A DNA stretch of 55,766 bases from Udaeobacter sp046731855 (GTDB taxonomy: Bacteria > Verrucomicrobiota > Verrucomicrobiia > Chthoniobacterales > UBA10450). The stretch lies in the NCBI GenBank assembly GCA_046731855.1, contig JBKPLX010000112.1, positions 1 through 55,766 of the forward strand, in the 5' to 3' direction. This document shows, in pieces, positions 28,347-36,228 of the stretch. The position numbers were made by a program, and so were the translations under genes. The notes under the pieces are model-generated. The model searched no databases. It had not been told where the DNA came from and saw nothing but the letters and a program-made list of their open reading frames with translations. Every line of letters starts with the position of its first letter. Position 1 is the stretch's first letter.

Positions 28347-29137
28347 GGGACAGAGTGTGTTTGCGCCGAGAACGTGATTCCCCAGAGAAGAGTTAGAGCC
28401 ACGCTAAATCCGATAATGCAAAGGGTCGCAACTCGTTTTGGCGCGATTCGACGAAAATACCGTCCTTGCAGGATCGCCGCATAAAGTAACCAAACGGCAA
28501 TCGCAGCCACTACTTGTACGCGTGGCAGGGGGCGCCCTGTAAAAAAGCCGCTGGCAATCCCGACGGTGTATAGAATGAAACCCAAACAAAGCAGGCGCGT
28601 AATTGCCGCAAAGAGATCGGTGAGCGGCGGCAGATGATAAAAAATCGAACGCAATTGATGCGTCTTGAGCTGGCGCTCCTGCACAAGATACATCACCCCG
28701 GCGATGCAGGCGAGGGCGAACGCGCCATAGGCTACTAGCGAAACGGACGCATGAAATTCCAGCGCAGAATTGGCCGGAATCTTGACCAGGTGACGGACGT
28801 CAATTGGCGCAATCAAGGCGAAGCCTTGCAATAGAACCACCAACGGCGCAGTGAACGCACCCATAAGCGAGAGACGATAGGTCGGCCCGACCAGCATGTA
28901 GATCAGCGCTACCGACCAGGCCAGAAAGACAAAGACCTCAAACAGGTTCGTCAGTGGACACCGTCCCAAGGCATGACCGCGGATCGACAAAAATGCCGTT
29001 TGAAAAACAAAACCCAGGCCGATCGCCAGGAAATTGAATCTTCCTGGTCGAAAGATTCCGGCGCGCAAAGCAACGCCGGTGCGCACGACTGCCGCAAGAA
29101 AGCAGATTGTCGAAATGATGAGAAAACCTCGATCCAC
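28343..29137 (-). CDS. ccsA: CcsA/HemX-like membrane protein (cytochrome c assembly family)
   Basis: About 264 residues if the GTG at 29137 is used, giving a start just before VDRGFLIISTICFLAAVV. The frame is open back to 29284, but the added part has no membrane or family features and lies antisense to a small plus-strand ORF. Eight or so membrane helices are seen. The phrases ALGRCPLTNLFEVFVFLAW and LEFHASVSLVAYGAFALAC are typical of the CcsA/HemX family, with conserved His residues that could bind haem. No clear WWD haem-handling motif is visible, which favours the short HemX-type protein found beside hemA. It is the first gene of the tetrapyrrole operon. Confidence 0.85.
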   Translation of the reverse strand: MDRGFLIISTICFLAAVVRTGVALRAGIFRPGRFNFLAIGLGFVFQTAFLSIRGHALGRCPLTNLFEVFVFLAWSVALIYMLVGPTYRLSLMGAFTAPLVVLLQGFALIAPIDVRHLVKIPANSALEFHASVSLVAYGAFALACIAGVMYLVQERQLKTHQLRSIFYHLPPLTDLFAAITRLLCLGFILYTVGIASGFFTGRPLPRVQVVAAIAVWLLYAAILQGRYFRRIAPKRVATLCIIGFSVALTLLWGITFSAQTHSVP

Positions 29138-29181
29138 ACTAAGAGACTTACTGTAAGAGTACGCTTCCCGCTTGGCAATCT

Positions 29182-29406
29182 GTGCTGCGCACGGCGCTGT
29201 TGTCGCTGTTGGCCCAGACACAGGTACAGGTGAACGGCACGGGCATAGGCCCAACGGCTGCGCTTGTTGCCGGAGGCGTTCCACTAAATGATCAGGTGAC
29301 GTTCCCGGCCACCGCCGCTGACACGGTGCAAATCGTCGTTGGGGGATTAGCCCTTACGCTCTCTACGGGCGACAACGCGACTATTAACATCGATAAGCTA
29401 CAGTAA
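29182..29406 (+). CDS. Hypothetical small protein, rich in Thr, Val and Gly
   Basis: A 74-residue frame from GTG at 29182, divergent from the ccsA-like gene. The N-terminus (VLRTALLSLLAQTQVQVNG) could be a weak signal; the rest alternates small and beta-branched residues (TVQIVVGGLALTLSTGDNAT). No family recognised. A strong GC-rich hairpin begins 38 bases after the stop, as for a real transcription unit. It could also be the tail of an older surface-protein gene, since the frame stays open to 29043 without a start codon. Confidence 0.4.
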   Translation: MLRTALLSLLAQTQVQVNGTGIGPTAALVAGGVPLNDQVTFPATAADTVQIVVGGLALTLSTGDNATINIDKLQ

Positions 29407-29443
29407 TCGCGGTTAACAAGGGACGTTATCCACCACTTTAAAG

Positions 29444-29475
29444 TGCCGGCCGCATGCTATCGGGTACGGCCGGCA
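29444..29475 (+). terminator. GC-rich hairpin with short T run
   Basis: Perfect 9-base arms TGCCGGCCG (29444-29452) and CGGCCGGCA (29467-29475) enclose a 14-base loop. GTTACTTTT follows. This fits an intrinsic terminator on the plus strand for the ORF ending at 29406. The T run is short, so efficiency is uncertain. Confidence 0.6.
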
Positions 29476-29700
29476 GTTACTTTTCCGCGCTGACCCGCAT
29501 CTTGATTGTGGTTCGAGCGCTTTTGTAATAGTGGAAAGTTACTGGCTTAATCTGTCTCTTCCTTCTGGTCCTCCATTCGTTTGCCCACAATGGGGAAGGC
29601 GTACCCGGATTGAAAAGAGAAAAAAGAAGGGAAGGAACAGCTGGTCGTTTTGCTGCGAGCCTGATTGACGTTTGGCAACAGCCCGCTAGCGTTCGCGCCG

Positions 29701-30231
29701 ATGGCTTTGAATACACTTGAAAAACTCCGCGCCGCTGTGCGCGATGTACCTGACTTTCCAAAAAAAGGTATCGTATTCAAAGATATCACCCCGGTGTTGA
29801 GCGATGCTGCCCTGTTTCGTGCGTCCATTGATCTGTTTTTGGATCGTTGCCGCGGGAGAAAAATCGATAAGATCGTAGGGATCGATGCGCGCGGGTTCCT
29901 CTTTGGATCAGCGGTCGCCTATGAGCTCGGTGTCGGTTTCGTTCCGATTCGAAAGCGTGGCAAGCTCCCTTTCCAAACTGAGATCGCCAGTTACTCGCTG
30001 GAGTACGGCAAAGCGGAAATGGAGATGCACATCGATGCTATTGACGCAGGCGAACAGATTGTACTGGTAGATGATTTACTGGCGACGGGCGGAACTTCTG
30101 CCGCAGCGGCTGTCCTCATTCGCAAAGTTGGCGGACAGCTCCTCGAAGCACAGTTTCTGATTGAGCTGGAATTTCTGCACGGTCGTAAGCAACTGGAGCC
30201 GACGCCAGTCACTTCGTTTCTGAAATATTGA
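29701..30231 (+). CDS. apt: Adenine phosphoribosyltransferase
   Basis: A 176-residue purine-salvage enzyme making AMP from adenine and PRPP in the cytoplasm. It starts MALNTLEKLRAAVRDVPDFP at the ATG 29701; an upstream in-frame start at 29665 adds residues foreign to the family. Visible motifs are FPKKGIVFKDITPVL, GIDARGFLFG, the flexible-loop phrase VPIRKRGKLP and the PRPP site VLVDDLLATGGT. Length fits the family. It stands before glnD, separated by a 279-base spacer with a palindromic element. Confidence 0.95.
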   Translation: MALNTLEKLRAAVRDVPDFPKKGIVFKDITPVLSDAALFRASIDLFLDRCRGRKIDKIVGIDARGFLFGSAVAYELGVGFVPIRKRGKLPFQTEIASYSLEYGKAEMEMHIDAIDAGEQIVLVDDLLATGGTSAAAAVLIRKVGGQLLEAQFLIELEFLHGRKQLEPTPVTSFLKY

Positions 30232-30295
30232 ACTTAATCGCAGGATACGTGGAACCGCGCGTGATCCGTTACACGTTACACGCTGCCTCATAGTA

Positions 30296-30384
30296 TCATT
30301 CTGAGGGAAGCGAAGATCTCGGATCATTTCTGGAGCGACCTCCACGGAGATAACTCAGAGATGTTTCGCTTCGCTCAAGAAGAC
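30296..30384. repeat. Long imperfect palindromic element (copy 1)
   Basis: Arms TTCTGAGGGAAGCGAAG (from 30299) and CTTCGCTCAAGAAG (ending 30383) flank a centre of about 35 bases. It lies in the apt-glnD spacer. The design (CATTC at one end, GAGATGT and a Ser/Arg-codon-like TTCGCTTCGCTC stretch at the other) resembles the element at 49112. Confidence 0.6.
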
Positions 30385-30510
30385 AACGCCGCTTAACCGA
30401 TGAGTTCTGGTCAGGCACAGCGTCGTTGGACGATCTCTCCTTCTCCATCTGAGATGGGATTTTGGATTTTGACGATCCAATTTTAGATTGAACAGCAATT
30501 CGAATTTGCG

Positions 30511-33285
30511 ATGAAAACGTCTCGTCATCTGGAGCAAGTTTTGGCGCACGCCGCAAGCCGCCTTGCGGCGACCGGTTCCAGGCGTCCCACCGAGGTCCTC
30601 CCGCTTTACAAGAAGTTTCTCAAGGTGGAGGAGCATCGGTTGCGTCTGAAGCACCAGGCAGGTGGGAGCGGCCGCGAAATTTGTGCCCGGCGCGCTGAGC
30701 TGGTTGACGTTTTATTGCAATATGTTTTCGGCGCCGCTGCAACGGCTGCTCGCAGAAACGGGGCTGCCAAACTTCCACTTGCTTTGATCGCTCTTGGTGG
30801 ATACGGACGGGGCGAGCTTAACCCGTTTAGTGACATTGACGTGATGCTTTTGCATCACCAGGGGAGGAAGGAGATTTCGCCACATCTGGAGGAGATGGTA
30901 GAGCAAGTTCTCTATCTTCTATGGGACAGCGGCTTCAAAGTTGGACACTCCACGCGCTCGATCAAAGAAGCGGTCGCTCAGGCCAATCAAGACATGCGCA
31001 CAAAGACTGCCATGCTGGAATCCCGGTTTCTCGCAGGCGATGCCGAACTGGCACGAGAATTTCGGCGGCAATTTCGTTCGAAGTGCGTCAATGGATATGA
31101 ACGCGAATACGTGGAACTGCGGATGCGTGACCAGGTCGCCCGGCACAAGAAATTCGGCGACAGTGTATATCTGCAGGAGCCGAACCTGAAGAGCGGATGC
31201 GGCGGACTGCGTGATTATCAAAATCTTCTTTGGATGACTTATTTCAAAGAAGGTTCACTGAGTACGAACCAGCTTGTGGGGAAAGACTGGCTGAGTGAAA
31301 GCGACCAGCGCCGAATAGAAAAGGCGTACGATTTTCTCCTGCGCTTGCGCACCGCCCTGCATTACGCGACGGGACGTGCGACCGACATACTTCACATTAA
31401 CTTGCAGGAAGAGATCGCAAAACGGCTCGATTATTCTTCCGGGAACGGCCAACTCCGCAGTGAGACGCTCATGCGGGACTATTACGAGCACACACGAAAT
31501 ATCTTCCGGGTCACGGAACGCATTACGGAGCAGTTTGTCAGCGGATATGTCACAAGCAAAACCCGTTCTCTGTTCAGTTTCCTTCCTCTGATGCGAGCTG
31601 ACAAAACTCCTGTGGGAGATTTTTTCTTTGTTCGCAACAAGCAGCTGCACCCAGCGCGGCGTGATCTTTTTCGAAAAGACCCCGAGCAAATGATGCGAGC
31701 ATTTCAGTTTGCCCAGGAACGCGGCCTGGATCTGAGCCCTGAATTGGAGGACCTCCTGAGCAGAAGTCTGGGAGAGGTTACCCGCACGTATCAGTATGCA
31801 CGCGGACCGCGCGCGATCTTTAAAGAGATCTTATCACAAAAAGGGAGAGTGGGTCGTATCCTTCGAATGATGCATCGGGTTGATTTTCTCGGGCGCTACA
31901 TCCCCGAATTTGGACAGCTTACATGCCTGGTGCAGCATGAGTTTCTGCATCGTTACACAGCTGACGAGCACACGTTGGTGTGTATCGATAAACTTGATGC
32001 TCTGGCACAGACGAATGAGCCGAAGCTGATCGCTTATCGCAAGATTTTCGAGGAACTGGAGGATCCATTTGTTCTCTACCTCGCTCTGCTTTTACACGAT
32101 AGCGGTAAAGCGGTCGGGGCGCGGCCACACTCTGAAGCGAGCGCACTTTTTGCTCAGCGTGTCGCTGCGCGTGTGCAGTTGTCGTCTGAGCAACGAAAGG
32201 CGCTCATTCTGCTGGTCGATCATCACCTCACGCTTTCGCAGATCGCGCAGCAAAGAAATCTTGACGATCCCGCCACGGTGACAGACTTCGCCCACATTGT
32301 GAAGCACCAGAAAAATCTAAACTCGCTGATGCTGCTTACCCTGGCAGATGGCCAGGGCACAAGCGCGGAGGGGTGGTCGGATTGGAAGGAATCCCTGGTG
32401 TGGGCATTATTTCACGAGACCTCTCGGTGCCTGGCTGATCAAAAGTCGTACTACGAACAAACAAAAGTCGAGCGCGAGAGCTTGCAGGCTTCCGTGGCCG
32501 CAAAACTTTCTGCAGATTTTGCGGGAGAGATTGAAGCGCATTTTGAGTTCATGCCAGACAACTATTTTCGCGCCAGCGACGTCCCCGAGATCGTTGAGCA
32601 TCTGCAATTGTTCCGCTCCTTTCTGGAGAATGTCTCCAACCAGGGAGAATCTCCGCTCGCTTTTGCAATTCAATGGAAAGCCGTTCCTGAGCAGGGGCAC
32701 AGCGTTGTTACTTTTTGCACCTGGGAGCGTGAAAGACTGTTGGCAAAAGTGGCCGGCTCATTTTCGGTTGTGCCTTTGAATATTCTGAGCGCTGATATCT
32801 TTCCTCGAGGAGACAACGTCGTATTGGGCGTGTTTCGTGTGTGCGACACGAAAGGGGATCCTGTCACTCACCAGCGCGACTTTTCGCAGGTAGAGCAAAC
32901 TTTGCGGCGAGCGCTTGAAGATGAGAGTTTTCATTTCCTTCCGTTAATCGAAAGAGCCAGGCGCCAAAGCCATCGTCTCACGACAGGAATTGAGTTTCCA
33001 ACGAGGATTTCAATCGATAACAAAACGCATCCGGTTTATGCGCTTATTGAGATTCAGGCACCGGACCGGATCGGCTTGCTTTACGATGTCTTGACCTGCC
33101 TCGACCGCGAAAATCTTTTGGTCACGCTCTCCCGAATCAACACACAGGCTGGCGCAGCCATTGATACTTTGTATGTCGTCGACCGTTCCACACGTGCCAA
33201 GATTACCGATGCGCATCGCATCAGGGTGATTCAGCAACGTCTTCAAAATGCAATTTTGAGTGGAGGCGCTGCGAAATCAAAGTAG
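30511..33285 (+). CDS. glnD: Bifunctional PII uridylyltransferase / uridylyl-removing enzyme
   Basis: A 924-residue nitrogen-sensing enzyme. The nucleotidyltransferase motif GGYGRGELNPFSDIDVM is at residues 96-112, with the DxD pair at 108 and 110. The GlnD-specific helical domain follows (QEPNLKSGCGGLRDYQNLLW). An HD domain near residue 530 reads LLHDSGKAVGARPHSE. Two ACT domains form the C-terminus, the last one clear (YALIEIQAPDRIGLLYDVLT). It adds UMP to PII proteins when glutamine is low and removes it when glutamine is high. Known GlnD proteins are about 850-950 residues. No PII gene is in the window. A long spacer precedes it, so it probably has its own promoter. Confidence 0.95.
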   Translation: MKTSRHLEQVLAHAASRLAATGSRRPTEVLPLYKKFLKVEEHRLRLKHQAGGSGREICARRAELVDVLLQYVFGAAATAARRNGAAKLPLALIALGGYGRGELNPFSDIDVMLLHHQGRKEISPHLEEMVEQVLYLLWDSGFKVGHSTRSIKEAVAQANQDMRTKTAMLESRFLAGDAELAREFRRQFRSKCVNGYEREYVELRMRDQVARHKKFGDSVYLQEPNLKSGCGGLRDYQNLLWMTYFKEGSLSTNQLVGKDWLSESDQRRIEKAYDFLLRLRTALHYATGRATDILHINLQEEIAKRLDYSSGNGQLRSETLMRDYYEHTRNIFRVTERITEQFVSGYVTSKTRSLFSFLPLMRADKTPVGDFFFVRNKQLHPARRDLFRKDPEQMMRAFQFAQERGLDLSPELEDLLSRSLGEVTRTYQYARGPRAIFKEILSQKGRVGRILRMMHRVDFLGRYIPEFGQLTCLVQHEFLHRYTADEHTLVCIDKLDALAQTNEPKLIAYRKIFEELEDPFVLYLALLLHDSGKAVGARPHSEASALFAQRVAARVQLSSEQRKALILLVDHHLTLSQIAQQRNLDDPATVTDFAHIVKHQKNLNSLMLLTLADGQGTSAEGWSDWKESLVWALFHETSRCLADQKSYYEQTKVERESLQASVAAKLSADFAGEIEAHFEFMPDNYFRASDVPEIVEHLQLFRSFLENVSNQGESPLAFAIQWKAVPEQGHSVVTFCTWERERLLAKVAGSFSVVPLNILSADIFPRGDNVVLGVFRVCDTKGDPVTHQRDFSQVEQTLRRALEDESFHFLPLIERARRQSHRLTTGIEFPTRISIDNKTHPVYALIEIQAPDRIGLLYDVLTCLDRENLLVTLSRINTQAGAAIDTLYVVDRSTRAKITDAHRIRVIQQRLQNAILSGGAAKSK

Positions 33286-33318
33286 TAAGAAGCGCCTCAA
33301 GCTCGCTTTCTTGACCTT

Positions 33319-34071
33319 ATGAACGCTCTAATTCTCGCGGCCGGATACGCAACTCGCCTTTATCCATTGACACTCAACAAAGCAAAGCCGTTGCTCGTCG
33401 TAGGTGGTAAACCGATTATCGAATGGGTGGTGGACAACCTCCAACCTGTTCCCGATCTGGAAACAGTGTATGTGGTGACAAATGAGAAGTTCGCGGCGGA
33501 CTTTCAGGCCTGGAGCGAGGGTTATCAAAATCGACATCCGCAATTCAAATTCAAGATTGTCAACGATGGCTCGAAAAGTGACGACGATAAGCTGGGCGCG
33601 ATTGGAGATATCAATTTTGTTGTCACGCGCGAGAACCTGAGCCAAAGCAACTTGCTAGTTGTTGCCGGCGACAATTTATTTACGGAATCGCTTGATGGAT
33701 TTGTGGTTTCCGCCAAAGGAAGCGAAGCAACGGTTGGGGTCTATGACGTTGGCGACCGTGAAGCGATTAAGAAGTATGGCAACGTCTTGATCGACGACGA
33801 TGGAATCATCACTCACCTGGAAGAGAAACCACAAAAGCCCCGGGGAACCCTGGCCGCGATCGCGCTTTACTATTACTCCCCTGCGGTCCTCTCCCTTCTG
33901 ACCACGTATCTTGCAGCTGGCAATAACCGCGATCAGCCAGGCCGGTTTGTACAATGGCTGTACACCCGTAAACCTGTAAAAACGTTCCAGATCAAAGGGA
34001 AATGGCTCGATATCGGAAGCAAAGAAACGTTGGAAAACGCGGACAGAATTTTAGGCGGAATCAAAACCTGA
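33319..34071 (+). CDS. Sugar-phosphate nucleotidyltransferase (RmlA/GlmU-N-like)
   Basis: A 250-residue single-domain NDP-sugar pyrophosphorylase. The signature LILAAGYATRLYPLTLNKAK, then PLLVVGGKPIIEW, marks the nucleotide and sugar-phosphate site. VVAGDNLF supplies the metal-binding Asp, and HLEEKPQKPRGT and KGKWLDIGSKETL complete the fold. The exact sugar cannot be read from the sequence; glucose-1-phosphate with dTTP or UTP is usual for the group. There is no left-handed helix acyltransferase domain. It follows glnD by 33 bases, and galK, another sugar gene, lies 4.5 kb downstream. Confidence 0.88.
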   Translation: MNALILAAGYATRLYPLTLNKAKPLLVVGGKPIIEWVVDNLQPVPDLETVYVVTNEKFAADFQAWSEGYQNRHPQFKFKIVNDGSKSDDDKLGAIGDINFVVTRENLSQSNLLVVAGDNLFTESLDGFVVSAKGSEATVGVYDVGDREAIKKYGNVLIDDDGIITHLEEKPQKPRGTLAAIALYYYSPAVLSLLTTYLAAGNNRDQPGRFVQWLYTRKPVKTFQIKGKWLDIGSKETLENADRILGGIKT

Positions 34072-34095
34072 CGTTAATGACGAAGCTGAAATAGA

Positions 34096-34163
34096 GAATG
34101 ACGAAGGAATGACGAAATCCAAATGACAAAAACCGAGCACCCGTTTTAGTCATTTTGTCATTC
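34096..34163. repeat. Word-repeat spacer with inverted symmetry between convergent genes
   Basis: GAATGACGAA occurs twice in tandem (34096-34105 and 34107-34116). AAATGACAAAA (34121-34131) then faces TTTTGTCATTC (34153-34163) in inverted order. The fold could act as a two-way terminator between the convergent genes. The 14 bases at 34107-34120 recur exactly, on the other strand, at 55104-55117. Confidence 0.5.
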
Positions 34164-34182
34164 GAGCTCCGTTCGTCACTCG

Positions 34183-34602
34183 TCACTTCAGCCGTCCTTC
34201 GTCAAACTCGATCAGATCGAAATAAGTCCGAATATCCTTGCGTCCTTCACCACCAGCCGCTTTCAGAAAATGGAGAAAACGCGCCGTTTTTGCGGCGGTG
34301 TCAGGATGCCGTGAAATCATCGCCTGGTTCCACTGTTCAATCTTTTCGGGAGAGTGCCGCGTACCGTTTGTCTCCAGCCACTTTAGAATTGCGTCATCCT
34401 CGTCCAGCCTGTTGGCGGCTTCCTCAAACGCGTCGCCGTCAATTTTCATGAAAGCCAGCAGATGCTTGTCGAACCCGACGGTTTTATAGTTGTAGCCGTT
34501 GAGCAGGCCTTTGCGATGAAGCCTGGCCTTATCGATTAAACGCGGCAAGTGCACGTAGCCGCCAAGTTTCTCGTAAGGACTGCGTGGATGCAGTCGTTGC
34601 AT
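34183..34602 (-). CDS. DUF5069 family protein
   Basis: A 139-residue protein recognised by its start, LHPRSPYEKLGGYVHLPRLI followed by DKARLH, which is the DUF5069 signature. The remainder is helical and charged (FDKHLLAFMKIDGDAFEEAA; DDAILKWLETNG). No membrane or export signal, so it is expected in the cytoplasm. The family is frequent in Verrucomicrobia and has no known function. It lies 12 bases downstream of the zinc-ribbon bactofilin gene on the same strand. Confidence 0.85.
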   Translation of the reverse strand: MQRLHPRSPYEKLGGYVHLPRLIDKARLHRKGLLNGYNYKTVGFDKHLLAFMKIDGDAFEEAANRLDEDDAILKWLETNGTRHSPEKIEQWNQAMISRHPDTAAKTARFLHFLKAAGGEGRKDIRTYFDLIEFDEGRLK

Positions 34603-34614
34603 GGAGAAATCGTA

Positions 34615-35463
34615 CTAAGTCGCGGGCAAAGGCCGCTGAGCGACCCCAGGAAAATTGCTCTCCGGAACCGGTGGGACGTCCGGTTTCTGTTCTTGCAACA
34701 ATTCTCCCTGCGTAAGATCGGCCCGGCCAATCACAAGCTGACCGGAAAACATGCCGCCTTTTTCCACTGAAATTGCCCTTGCTGTGACATCGCCTTCCAG
34801 CGCGCCCTTTTTCTGAATGTCCACGGTTTGAGCAACAACTTCTCCCGACATTCTTCCCTTGATTTCGATGCTTTCCGCGCGGACCCGTCGAAAGCAATGA
34901 ATATCGGCTTTGCGCTCGACGATGACGCGCCGCGCGCTGATGCGGCCGGGAATTTTGCCTGCGAAGTTGATCGTCGCGGTGTCGTCGCAATGCAGGTTGC
35001 CGCGCAATCTGCCCTCGACTAACGCGCACCGGCAAACCACACTGCTGCTGCCCAGATCGCCCTTGCCCGTCAGATGCACGTCTCCGCGTGTTCGAATCGA
35101 TCGGCTGAAACCGCTGGTGATTTTGTAGTCGCGCAGGTCAATATGTGCGCTGCATGACGGGCAGATAGTCGAAGTGGCCGTGCCACACACCTGCTGCTTT
35201 CGTTTACAGTCAAAACACTCGACGACAGAGCTGCGCTGCTTTTTCCAAAACTCCTCAAATCTGCCGAAGATAGAGGAGCTGGTTGGGGCAGCAGCAGGCG
35301 CTTCTTCGCGGACCCGCAACTTCAAGCCAGGCTTTGGCGCAAACGGAGAAAAATAGCGGCCGCACTGACGACAAATCGAACTCTTGGCCGCCGCATACTC
35401 CATCTGCTTGAACCCACAGTGTGGACATTCAAGACTGATTTTTGCAGGCGACGGACTGGCCAC
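34615..35463 (-). CDS. Bactofilin with N-terminal zinc-ribbon-like Cys pairs
   Basis: A 282-residue protein. Four CxxC pairs, CPHC (about residue 14), CRQC (31), CFDC and CPSC (85-110), could hold two zinc ions. From about residue 130 a bactofilin (DUF583) beta-helix follows, with short repeats such as VHLTGKGDLGSSSV, RISARRVIVERKADIHC and EIKGRMSGEVVAQTVDIQKK. Bactofilins polymerise without nucleotide into filaments at the inner membrane and help shape cells or place enzymes. Zinc ribbons are not part of canonical bactofilins, so binding to a partner or nucleic acid is possible but unproven. A second bactofilin gene lies 27 bases upstream on the same strand. Confidence 0.8.
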   Translation of the reverse strand: MASPSPAKISLECPHCGFKQMEYAAAKSSICRQCGRYFSPFAPKPGLKLRVREEAPAAAPTSSSIFGRFEEFWKKQRSSVVECFDCKRKQQVCGTATSTICPSCSAHIDLRDYKITSGFSRSIRTRGDVHLTGKGDLGSSSVVCRCALVEGRLRGNLHCDDTATINFAGKIPGRISARRVIVERKADIHCFRRVRAESIEIKGRMSGEVVAQTVDIQKKGALEGDVTARAISVEKGGMFSGQLVIGRADLTQGELLQEQKPDVPPVPESNFPGVAQRPLPAT

Positions 35464-35490
35464 CGGACGCTAACCCCTGAATTCCCTTTC

Positions 35491-36069
35491 CTATCCGCGC
35501 CCTCCGAACGCTGCCTTGATTGGCTCGCTGGATCGCACAACTTCCGGGCGAGCCGGGGCAGACTTCGCGGAAACCATTCCGCTGGTGACTTCGGATTTGC
35601 CGATAAAAGTCGCTCCCTCTTCAATGACGAGACGCGCCGCTTTCAAGTCTCCCTGCAGCGTGCATTTTGATTTTAGCTCGCAACGCTCGGCCACCGTAAT
35701 GTTACCCTGCACTTTCCCATAGACGGTGATCGATTTGGTTTTTATCTCGCCGCGAATGTCCGCATTTTCACCAATCGTCAAGACGCCGTCGGAATTGATT
35801 TCCCCTTCGACTTTCCCGTCGATGAGAAGTTCCTTTTGGAACTTGATCGAGCCTTTGATTTCGACATCGCTCGAGAGGATGTCTTTGCCACCGTGATCTG
35901 CCATAGGTTTTGGTTTATCGATGATTGTTGTTGTTATTGGTTCTTCGCCATTCGCAGGATGATTATTGTCATCTTCCATTCCCGAATACCGTGATTTTTC
36001 TGGAACCGGCGGCATCGGCTTTTGCGGGACGAATCTTTTGAGCATCCGGTAGATTGTGGCAGTCGCCAA
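35491..36069 (-). CDS. Bactofilin (polymer-forming cytoskeletal protein)
   Basis: A 192-residue protein with a flexible N-terminus rich in Pro and Lys, and a typical bactofilin core at about residues 65-165: GKDILSSDVEIKGSIKF, ELLIDGKVEGEI, LTIGENADIRGEIKTKSITV, YGKVQGNI and RLVIEEGATFIGKSEV. The tail is unordered. An alternative start is Met9 (36045), which would give MLKRFVPQKP. It is the first gene of a minus-strand set with a zinc-ribbon bactofilin and a DUF5069 gene, so the two bactofilins may form mixed filaments. Confidence 0.88.
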   Translation of the reverse strand: MATATIYRMLKRFVPQKPMPPVPEKSRYSGMEDDNNHPANGEEPITTTIIDKPKPMADHGGKDILSSDVEIKGSIKFQKELLIDGKVEGEINSDGVLTIGENADIRGEIKTKSITVYGKVQGNITVAERCELKSKCTLQGDLKAARLVIEEGATFIGKSEVTSGMVSAKSAPARPEVVRSSEPIKAAFGGRG

Positions 36070-36228
36070 CGTATGTCAACGAATTCTCGCTCCAGCGCGC
36101 AATTTTTTATCGCGCAGTAGTGCGGTACAGTTTGAACGGCCCATTCTGCGCAGAAAAGATCAGGAATGGCGCGTGGGATGGCATCCTATCCAGGACACGG
36201 CACAGCGAGTACGCAGGCACGGCCTGAT

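Noticed and set aside
29138..29284. N-terminal extension of the ccsA-like protein to 29284
   Set aside because: The added 49 residues have no membrane or family features, and the region is shared with a plus-strand ORF.
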